From positions 20,967 to 82,966 of the forward strand of contig JAHBMJ010004137.1 of the NCBI GenBank assembly GCA_018398765.1: a DNA stretch of 62,000 bases, given 5' to 3'. A program made the position numbers and the translations under genes. The notes under the pieces were generated by a model, which saw only the letters and a program-made list of their open reading frames with translations, did not search any database and was not told where the DNA came from. Shown here in pieces: positions 1-12,139 of the stretch. Position 1 is the stretch's first letter; each line of letters starts with the position of its first letter. Source of the DNA: Chromera velia. Its lineage: Eukaryota; Sar; Chromeraceae.

Positions 1-827
1 AGCAAGACAAACGCGCGTATGCAAAGAAGCGGCAAAAACGGAGACCGACACTTTTCAAGTCCCGGTCCATGTGCATGAATCTCTGCCAATTTTCTGGGAG
101 GCTCTTTTTGTGTGCGCGAAGCTGTTTCTTGTCCTTGAGCTTCGGACGGAAGCACTGCATAACAAACAGGATGGGTGAACACGACACACAGAGGATCAAA
201 GGAAGATGAGAGCAGAATGAAAGAAACACATGCAAATGCAGGAAATAAAGGCAGAATCAGGTAAGCACTTGGTCCAAGAGAGAGAGAGAGAGATCGACAG
301 ACAGACAGACAGACAGACGGACGAGACAGAAAGAAGCGAAAAACGAGCAGGAAGAGTGTCACTATTCTCTTTCTTGAGTGATTCTGCTTTCCCCTTTCCC
401 TAAGGTATTGTCTCCATCCATCATTGGCCCTTCGAATCCCTCCAAACACACCCGTCCCCTTTCCCTCCCTCTCTCACCTACAGACCCACTGACCGTCAGC
501 AGATTGATGTCTGCAGGATCCGGAGTCGCCCAGAACATTCGCAGCAGAGGTTTTCTGTTCATCACTCGACGATGACGCCACCACTGCGCACACGCACATA
601 CAAACACATGCATGCATACCACACCGACACCAAGGAAAGGAAAGCCAAAAAAAAAAGAAAAAGAAAAAGCGGCAGACGGCCCCACGGGTCATGAAATCGA
701 GGGCCCGCCTCCTTGACAACGCATGTTCTCACCACAGGAAGGGGAAAACGCAAAACCCCAGACATACCGCATGGCGGAACGATTGACCCTCTGTTTGGCC
801 TGACAGACCGTCATCCACACAGACAAA

Positions 828-882
<55 letters not shown>

Positions 883-3353
883 GCTGGCGCAGAAGCGGGG
901 GCGTCATGCACCCACGCTTGCATGTGACCGCACTTACATCGTAAAGGATCTTGACTGTATACGGTGTGTAGAGGACCCATTGGAACACGCCCCGCTCCCG
1001 GCAAATTTCAATCGCTGCAGGGAAGTCAGAAGAAAGAGCCCGAGTGATTCAGGGGACCTGTGTTGTACGTACATATGCAAGAAGAGAGACAACCACACAG
1101 CCACGTGCACAACAGCGAAAGGTGACAGGCATAGAGGATGGGAACTGAAGTGGAAGGAAAACACTCACGAGGCAAAGTCGAGAGGGCAACTGTTGGACGG
1201 CAGAGTGGGCAGAGAACACAAGCGAAAAAAAAAGGCAGAAAAAAGATGAGGATGTGAAACGAAACAGAAAATCAACCACCATGCAGAAATGCCTTCCTGC
1301 TTCCTCTTTGGAACCTCTTCCGATTCCAACTCCACATACAGTGTCCAGACAGTCATGCCATGCATGAATACGCGGTCGAACACGCACATAACACACGTAA
1401 AAACACGTATACGTCGACCCACCCACCCACCTCTGCTGAAGTTGATCGGATCTTCCCTCCCCGTCGCCTTCTCCCACATGTCCATCATCCACATTGCGTC
1501 TTCCTGCGAAGAGAAGAGAAGGGAAATGGGGGGAAACAAACAAAAGAAATCAGCAGAGAGCAGCCTGATGGCAGCAGTAGAAGATGCAAACAGGGTGAAC
1601 ACGAAAATTCATGAAGTCGTTTTCCGTCACATTCGCTTTGTCCGAACGCTCTTTACTATCTGCGCCGCGCGTCTCTGTCAGTCATCGAACAGAAGAGAAG
1701 AAGGAAAGAGGTACTCGAAGGAGAAAAGAAGTGAGCAGAGAGGGAAGCAACGCCACAAGAACATGAGGAAAGTGGAAGAGACCTCTACTGCTCTCTCATC
1801 TTCTCTGTCGGTCTCATTCTGCTTTTTCTTCCTGTGGCGACTCTTCTTTCAAGTCAGCTCGCTCCCCAACTCCTGCCAGTTGAAGATCAATCTCTGCCCA
1901 AGATTCGCTTACTCACTCAACGGCTTGTCAACTTAGAGACAAGCAAAAGCGCCAAAATGCTGACTGACCTCCTCCAGCTCTTTGTCCAGTGCAGGCACCT
2001 CCCCTCCCCTGACGACCTTATTGATTTTCTGCAGGAACTGGATGTCCTGCTCCTCTAGGTCCAGGTGCACCTCCACACGGTCCCCCGGGTGCTCAAACCG
2101 GGTGTTCAGGTACATGCCCGTGTGCCTGCGTGGGTGCATGGATGCGTTCACTTATAGGTGAACAGACAGGACCAAAGAAAGGAAGACAAGAGATATATTG
2201 ACCACAGCTTTGAGGTTGGAATGGCAGAAGAGAAGACGCAAAAATGTCAGACAAGGTTTAGGCATTTCTCATTGTCTGGTTGTGTGTGCTTCCTTCTCAC
2301 AGCGGGGAGCGATGATATACAACAGCGAAGCGACGCCCCAAAAGCATATGTGCAGAGAGAGACAGAGAAAGATGCGGACTGACAGATCTTTCACCGTCAT
2401 GTACCGGACTCTCGTAGGAGGCCGGTGGAAGTCGTGTCGTCTCCGTGCACCCGCCTTGTTTTCTTCTGCAGACCACACACAGAGAGAGGCGGGGGGGGCG
2501 GGGGGGGAGAGAGAGAGAGATTTACACACAGATGCACAAACAGATATGCAAGCATCCACGCACATACTTAGACTCACACGGGGGGAAAAAAGCAGTCGCG
2601 CACGCACAGACAGAGGGCTTCTCTCACATTCAACCTCCGAAGGATGCCTGTAACCACACAAAGCAGCTTCTAGATCTTCCCCTACGTCCGCCTTTCAGAA
2701 AGTCCCGCAGGATCCCCAAGGGATTCCATTGACGCACGCAGCACACACGGTTCCGTTGACCCAAAAAGATGATCCATATGATGATGGAAGCCCGCACCAC
2801 TCACCTGTCTGAGGCGTGAGGATGGCCGCCATTGTTTGGGGTGCTGTTATTCTGGAGTCGCACAGGTGGTCATCGATATTTTGTCCCGGCAGGGGGAGCC
2901 CTGCAGCTGCCAGCTCCTCGTCCGTTGCCTCCTCCAAGTTCTGCGAGCAGACTCAAGCGAAGCAAAGTTTTCCTTCAGACCAATTGAATTCTTGTCCCTA
3001 CCCCCTCGCAGAAGTGTGGTAGAAGTGTGGTCGGAATGGGAAAGAGAAAGAGAACAGAAAAAATGGGTGCATGGTGTAAACCTGCGTGAATGCTTGGATG
3101 GGGAAGTGTCATCAAGGAGTAGGCGGACGGGAGAATTCCGCAATAAACAAATAACTAAAGATTGAGATGAATCAATAAATGAAAAGAGAGAGAAAAAAAA
3201 ACATATAGAACTGAGAAAAAGCAAGAAAAAAGACTAAACAGATAAGAAAAGAAAAGAAAGGAAAGAAAGGAAAGAAAAGAAAGAAAAGAAAAAGAAAAAG
3301 AAAAGAAAAAGAAAAAGAAAAGAAAAAGAAAAGAAAAGAAAAGAAAAGAAAAG

Positions 3354-3403
<50 letters not shown>

Positions 3404-4014
3404 AAAAAAGGAAAGAACACACAATCCACACAAGACGGACCCTCTCGTTTGTCTGCACAGGCATCTCTCAGATTTTGTGAGAGAGGGAGAAGGCAGAGGA
3501 CACAGAAATCCAGCGGCATGAAAGAAAATCAAGCATCAGAACGGAAGGAAACAAAGTACACGCGGGTGAAGAAACACTGCAAAATGATTAGAAGGAGGGC
3601 TATAGATCTTTTATGGCCGGCTTTTCGTGTTTTCTCGTTCACACCCAATCTGACATTAGAAGGGTGAAAGAAGCAAACAAGCAGGTGGACGATACATGGA
3701 ATTTGGTTCTTGTGAAAAGAGTCAAGCGCGCTTGAGTGCAGGGACAAACCCAAAGACAGGACAGATCGAAAGGATCGAACCAGACTGAGATAATGTAAAA
3801 AAAAACCTTCATTGATATTTGCATGTCTTAGACACCTTCCCAAACCCACCCATGGAGGATCGCTGAAGTCGTGGACTGATGTCACCACTGGCAACGGGGC
3901 ATTTGGGTCCACCTGCCTTTTTTGTTTTTTGGCCCCGTGCCCCCCTCCATGCCCGTGCCCATGCCCATGCCCTGGGGCCTCAGGGCCCTTTCCCCAGTGC
4001 TGTTTCCCAGCCAT
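1..4014 (-). CDS. Enhancer of polycomb-like (EPL1/EPC domain) protein, 5' part, eight exons seen
   Basis: Exons in transcript order, as ascending coordinate ranges: 3850-4014, 2805-2940, 2384-2465, 1969-2125, 1431-1503, 938-1014, 494-583 and 1-154. All junctions keep frame, giving about 311 residues before the window edge. After a His/Gly-rich N-terminus (HGHGHGHGGGHG) comes a region like the EPcA domain: an acidic stretch with LDLEEQDIQFLQKIN, then a YDWWRHRR segment with PLLRMFW, then CFRPKLKDKKQLRAHKK and NWQRFMHMDRDLK. This order (short aromatic/basic helix, a Phe-Arg-Pro motif, a basic Lys/Arg segment, a regularly spaced Leu/Arg helix) is what enhancer of polycomb proteins show. Family knowledge: EPL1/EPC scaffolds the NuA4/TIP60 histone acetyltransferase. 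JADE/BRPF proteins carry a related segment and are the main alternative, but no PHD finger is seen so far. The start is the first ATG of exon 1 and lies head-to-head with the RNA repair gene. Confidence 0.7.
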
Positions 4015-4769
4015 GCTCGCCGGTCAAATTTGAAGGTCCAGAAGCACAACTGCAAGCGAACTTCTCGAGCAAAACGAACGTGGAAGGCGGTATAAGTCGG
4101 AAAGGGATGGGTATGCGTCTGTCTCAGTTCCTATAGTCAGCTTTCAACGGTGAACGGCGACTACACAGGAACAAATTCCGGGGCCTGAGAGGTTAAGAGA
4201 AGGGTTGAACAAATCAGTCGCGGGCCTCTTGGGAATGAAGAGCTCCAGGATAAGCTGACTTCAGAACGACTGGGTGCCAACTCATTCATGTGTCTCGTCA
4301 TTGTTCTGATGGAGAGAACTCTGTGATCTCTCTACACCTGAAGTCCTTCCCACCAACCACATAGCTTCAAGCTTTTCACAAGTTTCAGGTTTAGATCGGA
4401 ATGGAGGGGTTAGGGCCCCGGAAAGCACTTACAAAAACTGGGGGGGCACTTACAAAAACTGCATGCATGGATGGCCATCGTGCACTGCATGGCCGCGGCC
4501 GGTTTTCTGGCTCGCTGTGCGCGCGCGTGCCGCGCGCGCGGCTTGGAATCGAGGAGACTGCATGATGTTAAAGATCGCCTGACCTGTGTGTGCATGTGAC
4601 TCTGAGTATCTCCGAGTTGATTTCTTTGCAAGACTGTAGCGCGTGTGCTGCCATCATCGCCATTGTCTCAATTTGTTGACAAGTTCGAAACAGGATTTTT
4701 GTGTGAGTTCTCTGAAGTACGGAACACCCACAGGAAACGTACGTGAAAAGAGCTAGGGGCATCCAAAAA
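4015..4769. promoter_or_regulatory. Divergent intergenic region between the EPC-like and RNA repair genes
   Basis: About 755 bases with no supported coding exon lie between two divergent start codons, so both promoters should be here. Visible structure: a 16-base direct repeat (GCACTTACAAAAACTG) at 4425-4440 and 4446-4461; the motif GCATGGCCGC at 4488-4497; and an alternating CG-rich, near self-complementary block at about 4512-4543. No clear TATA box was identified. Confidence 0.5.
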
Positions 4770-7700
4770 ATGTCACAGGAGTGTCCACCCCCGTCTACGC
4801 AGTTGGACGTTGGCTGTGCCCTAGTGGTGGTTGTTCCCAGGGACTCCGGGTGCTTCCGAGCTATCCAAGAAATCCGAAAGAAACATGACGAGAGGTTTCA
4901 GCGTTGGCCTCCCCATATTACTCTTTTGTTTCCATTCGTAGAGAGGAAGGTTTTTGGAGACGCCGTACGGTCTCTGTCTGCTGTATTGAAGGACATTCCT
5001 CCCTTTGAAGCATCCTTCAAAGGATTGGCGTGCTTCGATCATGGAACCTTCTTCCTTGATCCGGACGAGCGTACAACTGCCCTTCTGACTGATATCTGTG
5101 ACAGAGCGCTTTCGCTCTTTCCCTCCTGCAAAAGCCATGAAAAGGGCTTTCGACCTCATTTGACCCTCGGAACTCTAGATGACGCGAAAAAGGCAGACGC
5201 GTTCCTTCAGATGGTCAGCGTGGAAATGGAGATGGAGAAGATGCCCGTGAAATTTGAAGTGACGGAACTGAACGTGATGTATCGTTTGGAGAAGGCCGGA
5301 AGGTACAGGAGCGAGTGGAAGATTCCTCTCGGGTCTGGAATTGGTGACAGGGGTGCGGAAGCTCTCCCGCTCTCTGTCCACGGCCACCTCCCGTTGCCCC
5401 GCATTGTCCCGTTCCGCCCGGACCTCGAGTGCCTTCCAGATACGGCCTCGTGTTTCCGTTTTGACCCCTCTTCGGACAGTTGGGTCGCGGTGGGGAATCT
5501 CTCTGCGGGTGTTTCGCGCTTTGGATTCTGCGTGGCGTCTCTGAATGTGATGGCTGAGATTCACGACTCCTTCAACGAGTGGCGAAGCGGCGAAAGATTC
5601 CGCTGCCTCCCGCGGGTGCTTGAGGCTCTCGAGCCGTCTCCTGACGTCATCTGCCTCCAGGAGGTCACGCCAACTGCTCTCACGTTTCTCACGGCAGACC
5701 CCTTCATTCGAAAGTGAGTAAGAAACTGTGGGTTTTTTGTTTCATGCGATTGAATAAACGAACTAAAGAAAATTCCATGATGCCCCTTGTTCTGGGTTTG
5801 ATATTCTTTGCCCGTCCGGAATGTTGATCCTTTAGATCCATGACCAACTCGAAAGTTGCGGCTGTATATGTTTTCTTCTTCACGTCCGATGCCTCGTTTT
5901 GTTTCAAAGGTGCATGCACCTGATTCTATGACTCTTGACATCTTTTTCCCTTTTCTGTGAGCGATCAAGATCGGAACAGGACCCCATCCACTTGCATGCA
6001 TGCAGGTCCTTCTTTCTCAGCGACTCGCCCCAAGAGGCCCTGACCGTACAGAAAAACGGGTGCGGCCAGGTGACGCTCTCGAAGGTTCCCTTCCGAAACT
6101 TCACCGCTGTGCTCTCTGGAAGCCGGGTAGGGGTCCTCTCCTTGTTCCCCCTCTCTGGAGGAACACAGACAGGGGCTGCATCGGACTCGGTGTTGATCAG
6201 CAACGTTCACCTGACTGCGACTTCAGATCGTCAGTCGGCAATTGCCGCACAGGCCCGGGCTCTAGAGCTAAAGCGAGTGCTTGAGGCGATGGATCGGCTT
6301 GCGGACACCCCTGACGTCGGGACTGTGACTGCCAGAATGGTGATTGGGGACATGAATTCCGGTGACGTTTTGGACTTCCGGGGTGATCGGAGAGAGAGGC
6401 CTTTCCCCCTTCCGCCTGGATTTGTCGATGCAGGCATAGATGGGTGGCCCACCCACATCCCATCCGAAAACGCCCTTGCGGCTGCACAGTCGAAGAGTGG
6501 AAGCGACTGTCGGTTGGACCGAATCCTCCTCTCCTGCCAGAATGGAAAAGGGTCTGCGCGTGCAGTGCGGTTTGGCTTAGACCCTCTTCCCCCCTCTTAT
6601 ACTAGAGAGGTACTAGTTGAGAGAAGAGGAGGTGTGAGTGAGGACCCGTTGTGGGTCTCTGACCACGCTGGCCTCCTCGCAGTTGTTGTTTTGCCCTCTA
6701 ACGAGGAGGGGGAAGGGGCAGAGGGAGGGGGGGCGATAAAGGAGGGGCAGGTATCAGTGGAAGAGGAAGGAGCGGCTGGCTTGTCTCCTTCTGCGGCGTC
6801 TGTTCTTTTTTGTCCCCATCAGGCAGAATCGTTTGTTCGTCTTCGTCTCCTTCTTCTCCTCTCTGGAGCCCCCCTCGATCTGGTGTCCGTGGGCTCCTCT
6901 GGCCTCGCCTTGGCGGGGGAGAGGGACGATCTGGACGCTCTGGTGAAACCATTAGAGGGACAAAGGGGGGGACTGTGGAGCCGGTCGGAGATTCAGAAGG
7001 TCGCAGAAGAGGTTCTTTCAACAGCACAGGAAAGGGGGGCAGTGAGTGCACTCCGTGCGATCCTGGACTCCGCTTTGCCTCTGCTGGACTTCAAACTGCA
7101 CAGACCTGGGGCTGGCGGGCCTCTCTCCGTTCCTACCCAATTGGTATGGAGCTCTGGGAGTCCCTATGACAGGTGTGTCAGCAGATCCATGAGCTTTCTG
7201 ACTGATGAACCAGCTCTAAAAAGAAAGCCCTCGTTGTCTCTTTTCACCTCTAGTTTCGTCTGTTTTTTCTTTCCGACGACGTTGAGTCATTTACTGCTCG
7301 GCGATCGTTTCGGATTCAAGATCATCAGGAGACAGGTGGGTCCTTACGACATCTTTCCTCTCTATTTCGCTCAGCGTTCACTGAATGCTGACTATCTTTG
7401 TGTGTGCGTGTGTGTAGGTTGGACCTGCGTTCTGAGAGTGCGGAGAGAGACAACGCAGAGGCCATTGCGGCACTCACAGCCGGAGGGGCCTCGTTTGCGC
7501 TGTTTCGACAAGTTGCTGCCGATGTGCGAAGGTCAGTCACTCCTTCCGTCTGCCTGTCCGTGCGTTTGGTTTTCCCCGTTAAGAGCCGTTGGAAGATTTT
7601 GGGGTTTCGATTTTCTGCTGTGGATCTAGTGAGAAAAATGGAAGGATGGAGAAATCTGCGAGTGTTGCGTTGATGGGCGATGGCTCGTCGGTCGTATAGG

Positions 7701-10700
7701 CAGATACATGGAAGGTTAATGTTGTGCCCCGGTGGCTTTTCGCCTTTTGCGCTTTTTGTGTTGGTATTCTTTCCGTGATATGTCTAGGCACTGCCACGAG
7801 TGTGCCATATTTCTGGATCACTCTGAGAACCATGACTAAAAATAACACGACAACGCTGCAGATGGGCGCGGAGGAGGTGTGTGTACTCTCTCAGGGCTGG
7901 GTTCCCTGGAGGTGCTGGATGGTCTTTCCTGGTTGCACGCGCAATTTGCTTGGGAGACTCTGACATTGCTGCTGTCTTGAGAAGGTTGGTTCGATCGTCA
8001 ATCAATCAGGCAGTCAGTCAGGAAGAGAAAAATGCAGTTGGTCAGGTACACACCATGTTCTACACACTTGTTTTGGCTCAGGGGGGTTGGATTGCCCGTT
8101 TGCGGGAAAATACTACTGTGGTGTGTGTGCGCAGAAATAAAAAAACGTTGCGTTTTGGTGCTCCACTCGTCTGCCGCACTCTTAGCAAAGCGTCCCTTTT
8201 CTCTTCTGAAAGAAGGGAAAGCTGACGCTTCATTTTTTTTTTTCTGAATTCTACTTCTTCTTTCCTTTTTGGTCTAATGTAGGCAGGCCACTCAGCGGCT
8301 TCGTGGTTTTCCTTTTCTTCATTTGATTTTCTTAATTGTGTCCTTCTTTCTGCCTTGAGGAAATCAGGTACGCCAACGCACAGTTGTGGAGGAATGAGCA
8401 CGCGGATTGGGTTCGTGAGATGGGAGAAGCGGAGGCTCAGGCTCCCCTGGTGGTCCCGACCTACACAGCGCCCCGCCGCAACCTAGCGCACTGCTCGACC
8501 CACTCCTCCATGAGCAGACTCCTGTCAGAGCTCTTGAGGGCGTCTCGGTTGATTGACAGAAGTGAAGATGCAGAAGAGGAAGAAGGGACACAAGAAAACA
8601 TTCAGACAGGTCCAGAGGAGAATGCAAAAGAAGAAACAGAAGCGGAAGCTGCTGAGTCTTCAGCAGCCGCACCAGTCGCTGCTGCTGCTCCAGATGTTGT
8701 CCCAGATGAAGAGAAAGAGAAAGGCACAGACAAAGAAGAAGGGAAAGAAGAAGAAAAGGGAGAGAGTTCTCCGGAACTGCAGACGAAAAAGGAAACTATA
8801 GCGAGGAAAAGATACGACGACATGTGGAAGTTTGAGGGCCCCGGCTGGGTCCTCAGTCTCTGTGCGCCTGAGGACGACGCCCACGCAAAGGGGTTTTTGG
8901 GCTCTCGAGTTCCTGCAGCCACTCTCGCGATGGAGAAGACCATTGGGGGCCGAGCGGTTGTGTCTGTGTGGCAGTCAGAGGGAGGAGGAGAGGGGGGGTC
9001 GTCTAAGGACGACTGGCTCTTCGGTGTCAGCCGGGCGCTTTCCGAAGATGACAGGTGGGAAAGAATATGCTGACCCAGTTTGATTGTTTTCTTTATTCCA
9101 CGCTGCCATTCCAATTTATTCTCATGCTTCTGCTGGATCATCAGAAAGCATGCTCAGCACATTTTGTGACTAACCTGCACATTTTGTGATTCTCTGCGGT
9201 CCAAGCGACTCTGCATAGCTTGCTGTTTCCCATTCTGTACTGTTTCTGGTGATCAGTTCGGAAGCCCAAAAGGTTTGTCTCCCTCCTGTGGATGTACATA
9301 TGGGTGAATGCAGAGAGCGCATCGCGGTGTCTGCTCACGAAGCGGTGCGAAACGGGTGGATCAAATTGAGGGGAGCTCTGGGAATTCCCCACTTCGGCTG
9401 CGAGTGGGGATTCGTTCCAGCAGGGCATGCATATGAAGAGCATGGGGACGCCGAGGGGATCGAAGGGGCAGAGGGAGAAGAGGGGGGAGGGGAAGAGGGC
9501 AATGCCGAGAAGAAGGAAGCACCTTTGGATCAGAGGTATGTCTGTTATGTTATTTCGGTGTTGGGGCTCCCGGGGAGGTGAAAAGTGGTGACTGAAAATT
9601 CTGGTTTGTGGCTTCCGATTTGTTGCAGGTAGAGCATTGGCCGGCTCATTAGTTTGGGTTGTAATGAAGTGAGCGTGTGATGGATTGATGGACTCAGTTG
9701 GTACTCTTGACTGCACGCGTGGATGGCTTTCTTCTTCATTCATTTGTAAATTCAAATAGTGTGTAACGTGTCGCTGTCTGTCGGTTTGCAGGTTCATCCG
9801 CGATCGGCGAGAAGAGGGAGGGAAGAAACAAAAACTTCGAGAGTCGTCGGAAGTCTACCAGAGAGTCAGGTGGGTCAGTCTTCAGAAGACAAAGAGGGAG
9901 TAAGGCAGGCAGCAAGATCAGGCAGGGAAGGGTGAGCTTTGTGTCATCCGTCCAGCTGTCTGTTCGTTTGTCTGTCTGCCTGTCGTGGAAAGTTCCCCGG
10001 AGCTGCGTGGCTGTCGGGCTAGCTTCATATTCCTCTGGAAGCTCCGTGTTCAGGAATGAACAGAGCGGGGCTGTGTATACATTTAAGTCTGCTTTTTTCT
10101 TGCGTGGATCTGTCCGAGTTTGCGTCTTTTACAAAAGCACACCATCTCCTTTTGCATCTGTCGATCTTTTCCCTTCGTGGGTAGCGTTAGGAAAATTAAG
10201 TGTGTCGATGGGCACCCGGCCTTTTTTCTCGCATGATGACAATGAGACCATGCATCCCTATGGTCAAGATGTGTGGTGTATATTTATAGTGCGGCACATC
10301 TTCCAAAGAGGCGTTTGGACAAAGCGCAAATCTGCAAAACATCCATGATGGAGCAGGTGGGACGCTTCTCTGGATCCGTCGGAATGGACACTGACCTATG
10401 AAGACCGGTGGGTGGGTGGGTGGGTGGGTGGGTGGGTGGGTGCTTCTGTGAAGATTGAAGACAAGTTTGCGTGTACTTGCATAGGGACTTGAGTCTCTCT
10501 CTCGTTCCACCAATAAGCCCAGCTTGGAACTGGATGGAGGTGGTAGCCAGGCAGCTGTAGAAGACGAACGTTTTCTCAATGGTGTCGCGTATTGTCGCGT
10601 GCTTCTCTTGCGTGGACGAGAGGGTTTTTGCATTTTGGAAGTCTCTGTATTTTTTCACGCACTTCACTTTGTGCCATAGGCAGTATGTCGCCTGCATGTG

Positions 10701-10809
10701 ATTGCGGTCTCAACCGTCTGAGTGCTGGGTCTCTTCTTGAGGCTTTTCTTCCATGGATGAACAATCGACAACAAACGTTTATCCCTTTTGGGCAATCGAC
10801 ACACTTGTA

Positions 10810-10859
<50 letters not shown>

Positions 10860-11040
10860 TGTAAACGGCATCCATGTTGTCGATATTCTTGCATGCAGTT
10901 TTAAAGGGATGCTGGAGGTGCCTCTGGGTGAATTCGATACGGAAACAATTCCGTGGCATCGAGTGTATGTCTTCAAGAAGAAAGGGGTCGTCATGTGGGA
11001 CAGGAAGGCGCGGTACGATGCACTTTTTACCTATCAGTAA
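4770..11040 (+). CDS. Fused RNA repair protein: 2H phosphoesterase + EEP + poly(A)-polymerase-like nucleotidyltransferase + MJ1316/DUF504
   Basis: Exons 4770-5713, 6006-7172, 7418-7531, 7862-7984, 8368-9054, 9257-9535, 9792-9869, 10357-10407 and 10899-11040 give 1194 residues ending in TAA. Domains in order: (1) a 2H phosphoesterase with two HxT motifs, H49-I-T and H130-L-T; (2) an EEP domain with N259, QE298, N381/H383, GDMN (D430, N432) and SDH (D534, H535); (3) a nucleotidyltransferase with GSSGLALAGERDDLD (G611 to D625), third acidic residue D706 in RLDLRSE, and a PAP-type central region WARRR..VYS..FPGGAGWSFLVAR at about 742-775, followed by VVPTY; (4) after an acidic linker, an MJ1316/DUF504 domain (about 1110-1190) with TLTYEDR, GMLEVPL, IPWHRVYVF and WDRK. 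Family knowledge: MJ1316 domains are proposed to recognise cyclic-phosphate RNA ends, and 2H and EEP enzymes process phosphodiester ends. A role in trimming and re-extending damaged or cleaved RNA is my inference. All eight introns are phase 2. Confidence 0.85.
10408..10442 (+). repeat. (GTGG)n tandem repeat beginning at a splice donor
   Basis: About nine tandem GTGG units begin exactly at the donor of exon 8 of the RNA repair gene (exon ends GACCG, then GTGGGTGGG...). Each unit reads as a potential GTGGGT donor, and the G triplets could form a quadruplex in DNA or pre-mRNA. The repeat sits inside the part of the gene encoding the MJ1316 domain. Confidence 0.85.
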
Positions 11041-12139
11041 TTCAGCCTTTATCAGCTCAACGTCGAGACGCCTCGAGCGAGCGTAAGGCACAGTCGACTG
11101 CACAAAGGGTAGACTGTGAATTAGTGGAAGCATCAGAAAAGCTGTAAGCGCCAATGACTAGGCCATTGAAGGAACAGATAGCAGGAGCGGTAATCTGGCA
11201 CGGCACCACCAGTGCATTGAAAGGACTCCCGCGTCGTACGTGTATATCGTGCTGCAAATTTGCATCTCCCAAAAGATTCTGCCTTCAAAGCTAGCTAGCT
11301 TCTAGGCTAGTTTTGAAGAAAACCGATTCGGACCCATGCGCTAGCCGATGTCTAGGCCGATGCGGACGTTTTTTTTTTGTTCCAAATCCTAGTCCAAATC
11401 TTGTCATCTTTTTCCTCTATTAAAAGTTTAAAATGTGTAATAGACTCGGATTGTTGTATTTAAATTGTAAAATACTGGCAACCTAGTAAACAGCTAATTA
11501 GGATACTTTTCCCATTCAAAAACGAAAAAAGGTAAAGTATTTCAGTTTGTTAGTACTAGTAGACGTCCTATTGATAATGGTCATAAGTACTAAATTTTAA
11601 TAGAAAACCTCATCGAAAGCTGATTTAAAACAGCGTCCTTTGTCATAGAATTGAATGTTATACTGGGTCTAGCATTATAGGTGGTCAAAAGTTAAATCAA
11701 ATTTGTTAATCACTAGGTTAATCAAAATTTAGATCAAAATTTATGGTTTATCTAGCTTTAAAAAAAATATATAGGGAAAATGTAGTAACTTTTGATCATG
11801 TAAACCAGATTACTAGGATATGAATTGCTTAGCAATGCTTGCTGGCCGTAATATGTCTACCCCATTGTAGTTAAAATGATTTTTTATTAATTTACAAAAA
11901 AAATCTTGTTTAAAACTGTTATTCTGCATGTGGATAATATAGGGTCATTCAATCAATAGGGGCTAAGATAGTGGCCCCTATTAGTAGATCAGAGATTCTA
12001 GTCAGATATATTATTCAAATTTGTTTGTTTGCATGGTGTTTACCATTTAGCTTAGCCTGGAGCGGCATTGGAGCGTGAGTGTATAATAATGTTCGATAAA
12101 GTGTTCGATTCCTATGACATAGTCAAGCTCCAAATAATT
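11041..12139. other. AT-rich intergenic island between convergent genes
   Basis: About 1.1 kb between the 3' ends of the RNA repair gene and the BTB gene. From about 11280 the base composition drops sharply to AT-rich, with no coding potential. A weak inverted repeat (TGGTCAAAAGTTA near 11685, TAACTTTTGATCA near 11787) may be the remains of a small foldback element. Confidence 0.6.

Noticed and set aside
3155-3532. Minus-strand ORFs rich in Phe/Leu/Ser
   Set aside because: Repeat artefacts of an AAAG tract inside an intron of the EPC-like gene.
7250-7335. Possible extra exon in the RNA repair gene (open frame ending ..KIIRRQ before GTGGGT)
   Set aside because: Its phase fits neither neighbour while also reading well, and direct splicing 7172/7418 places the third catalytic Asp (RLDLRSE) correctly after YDR.
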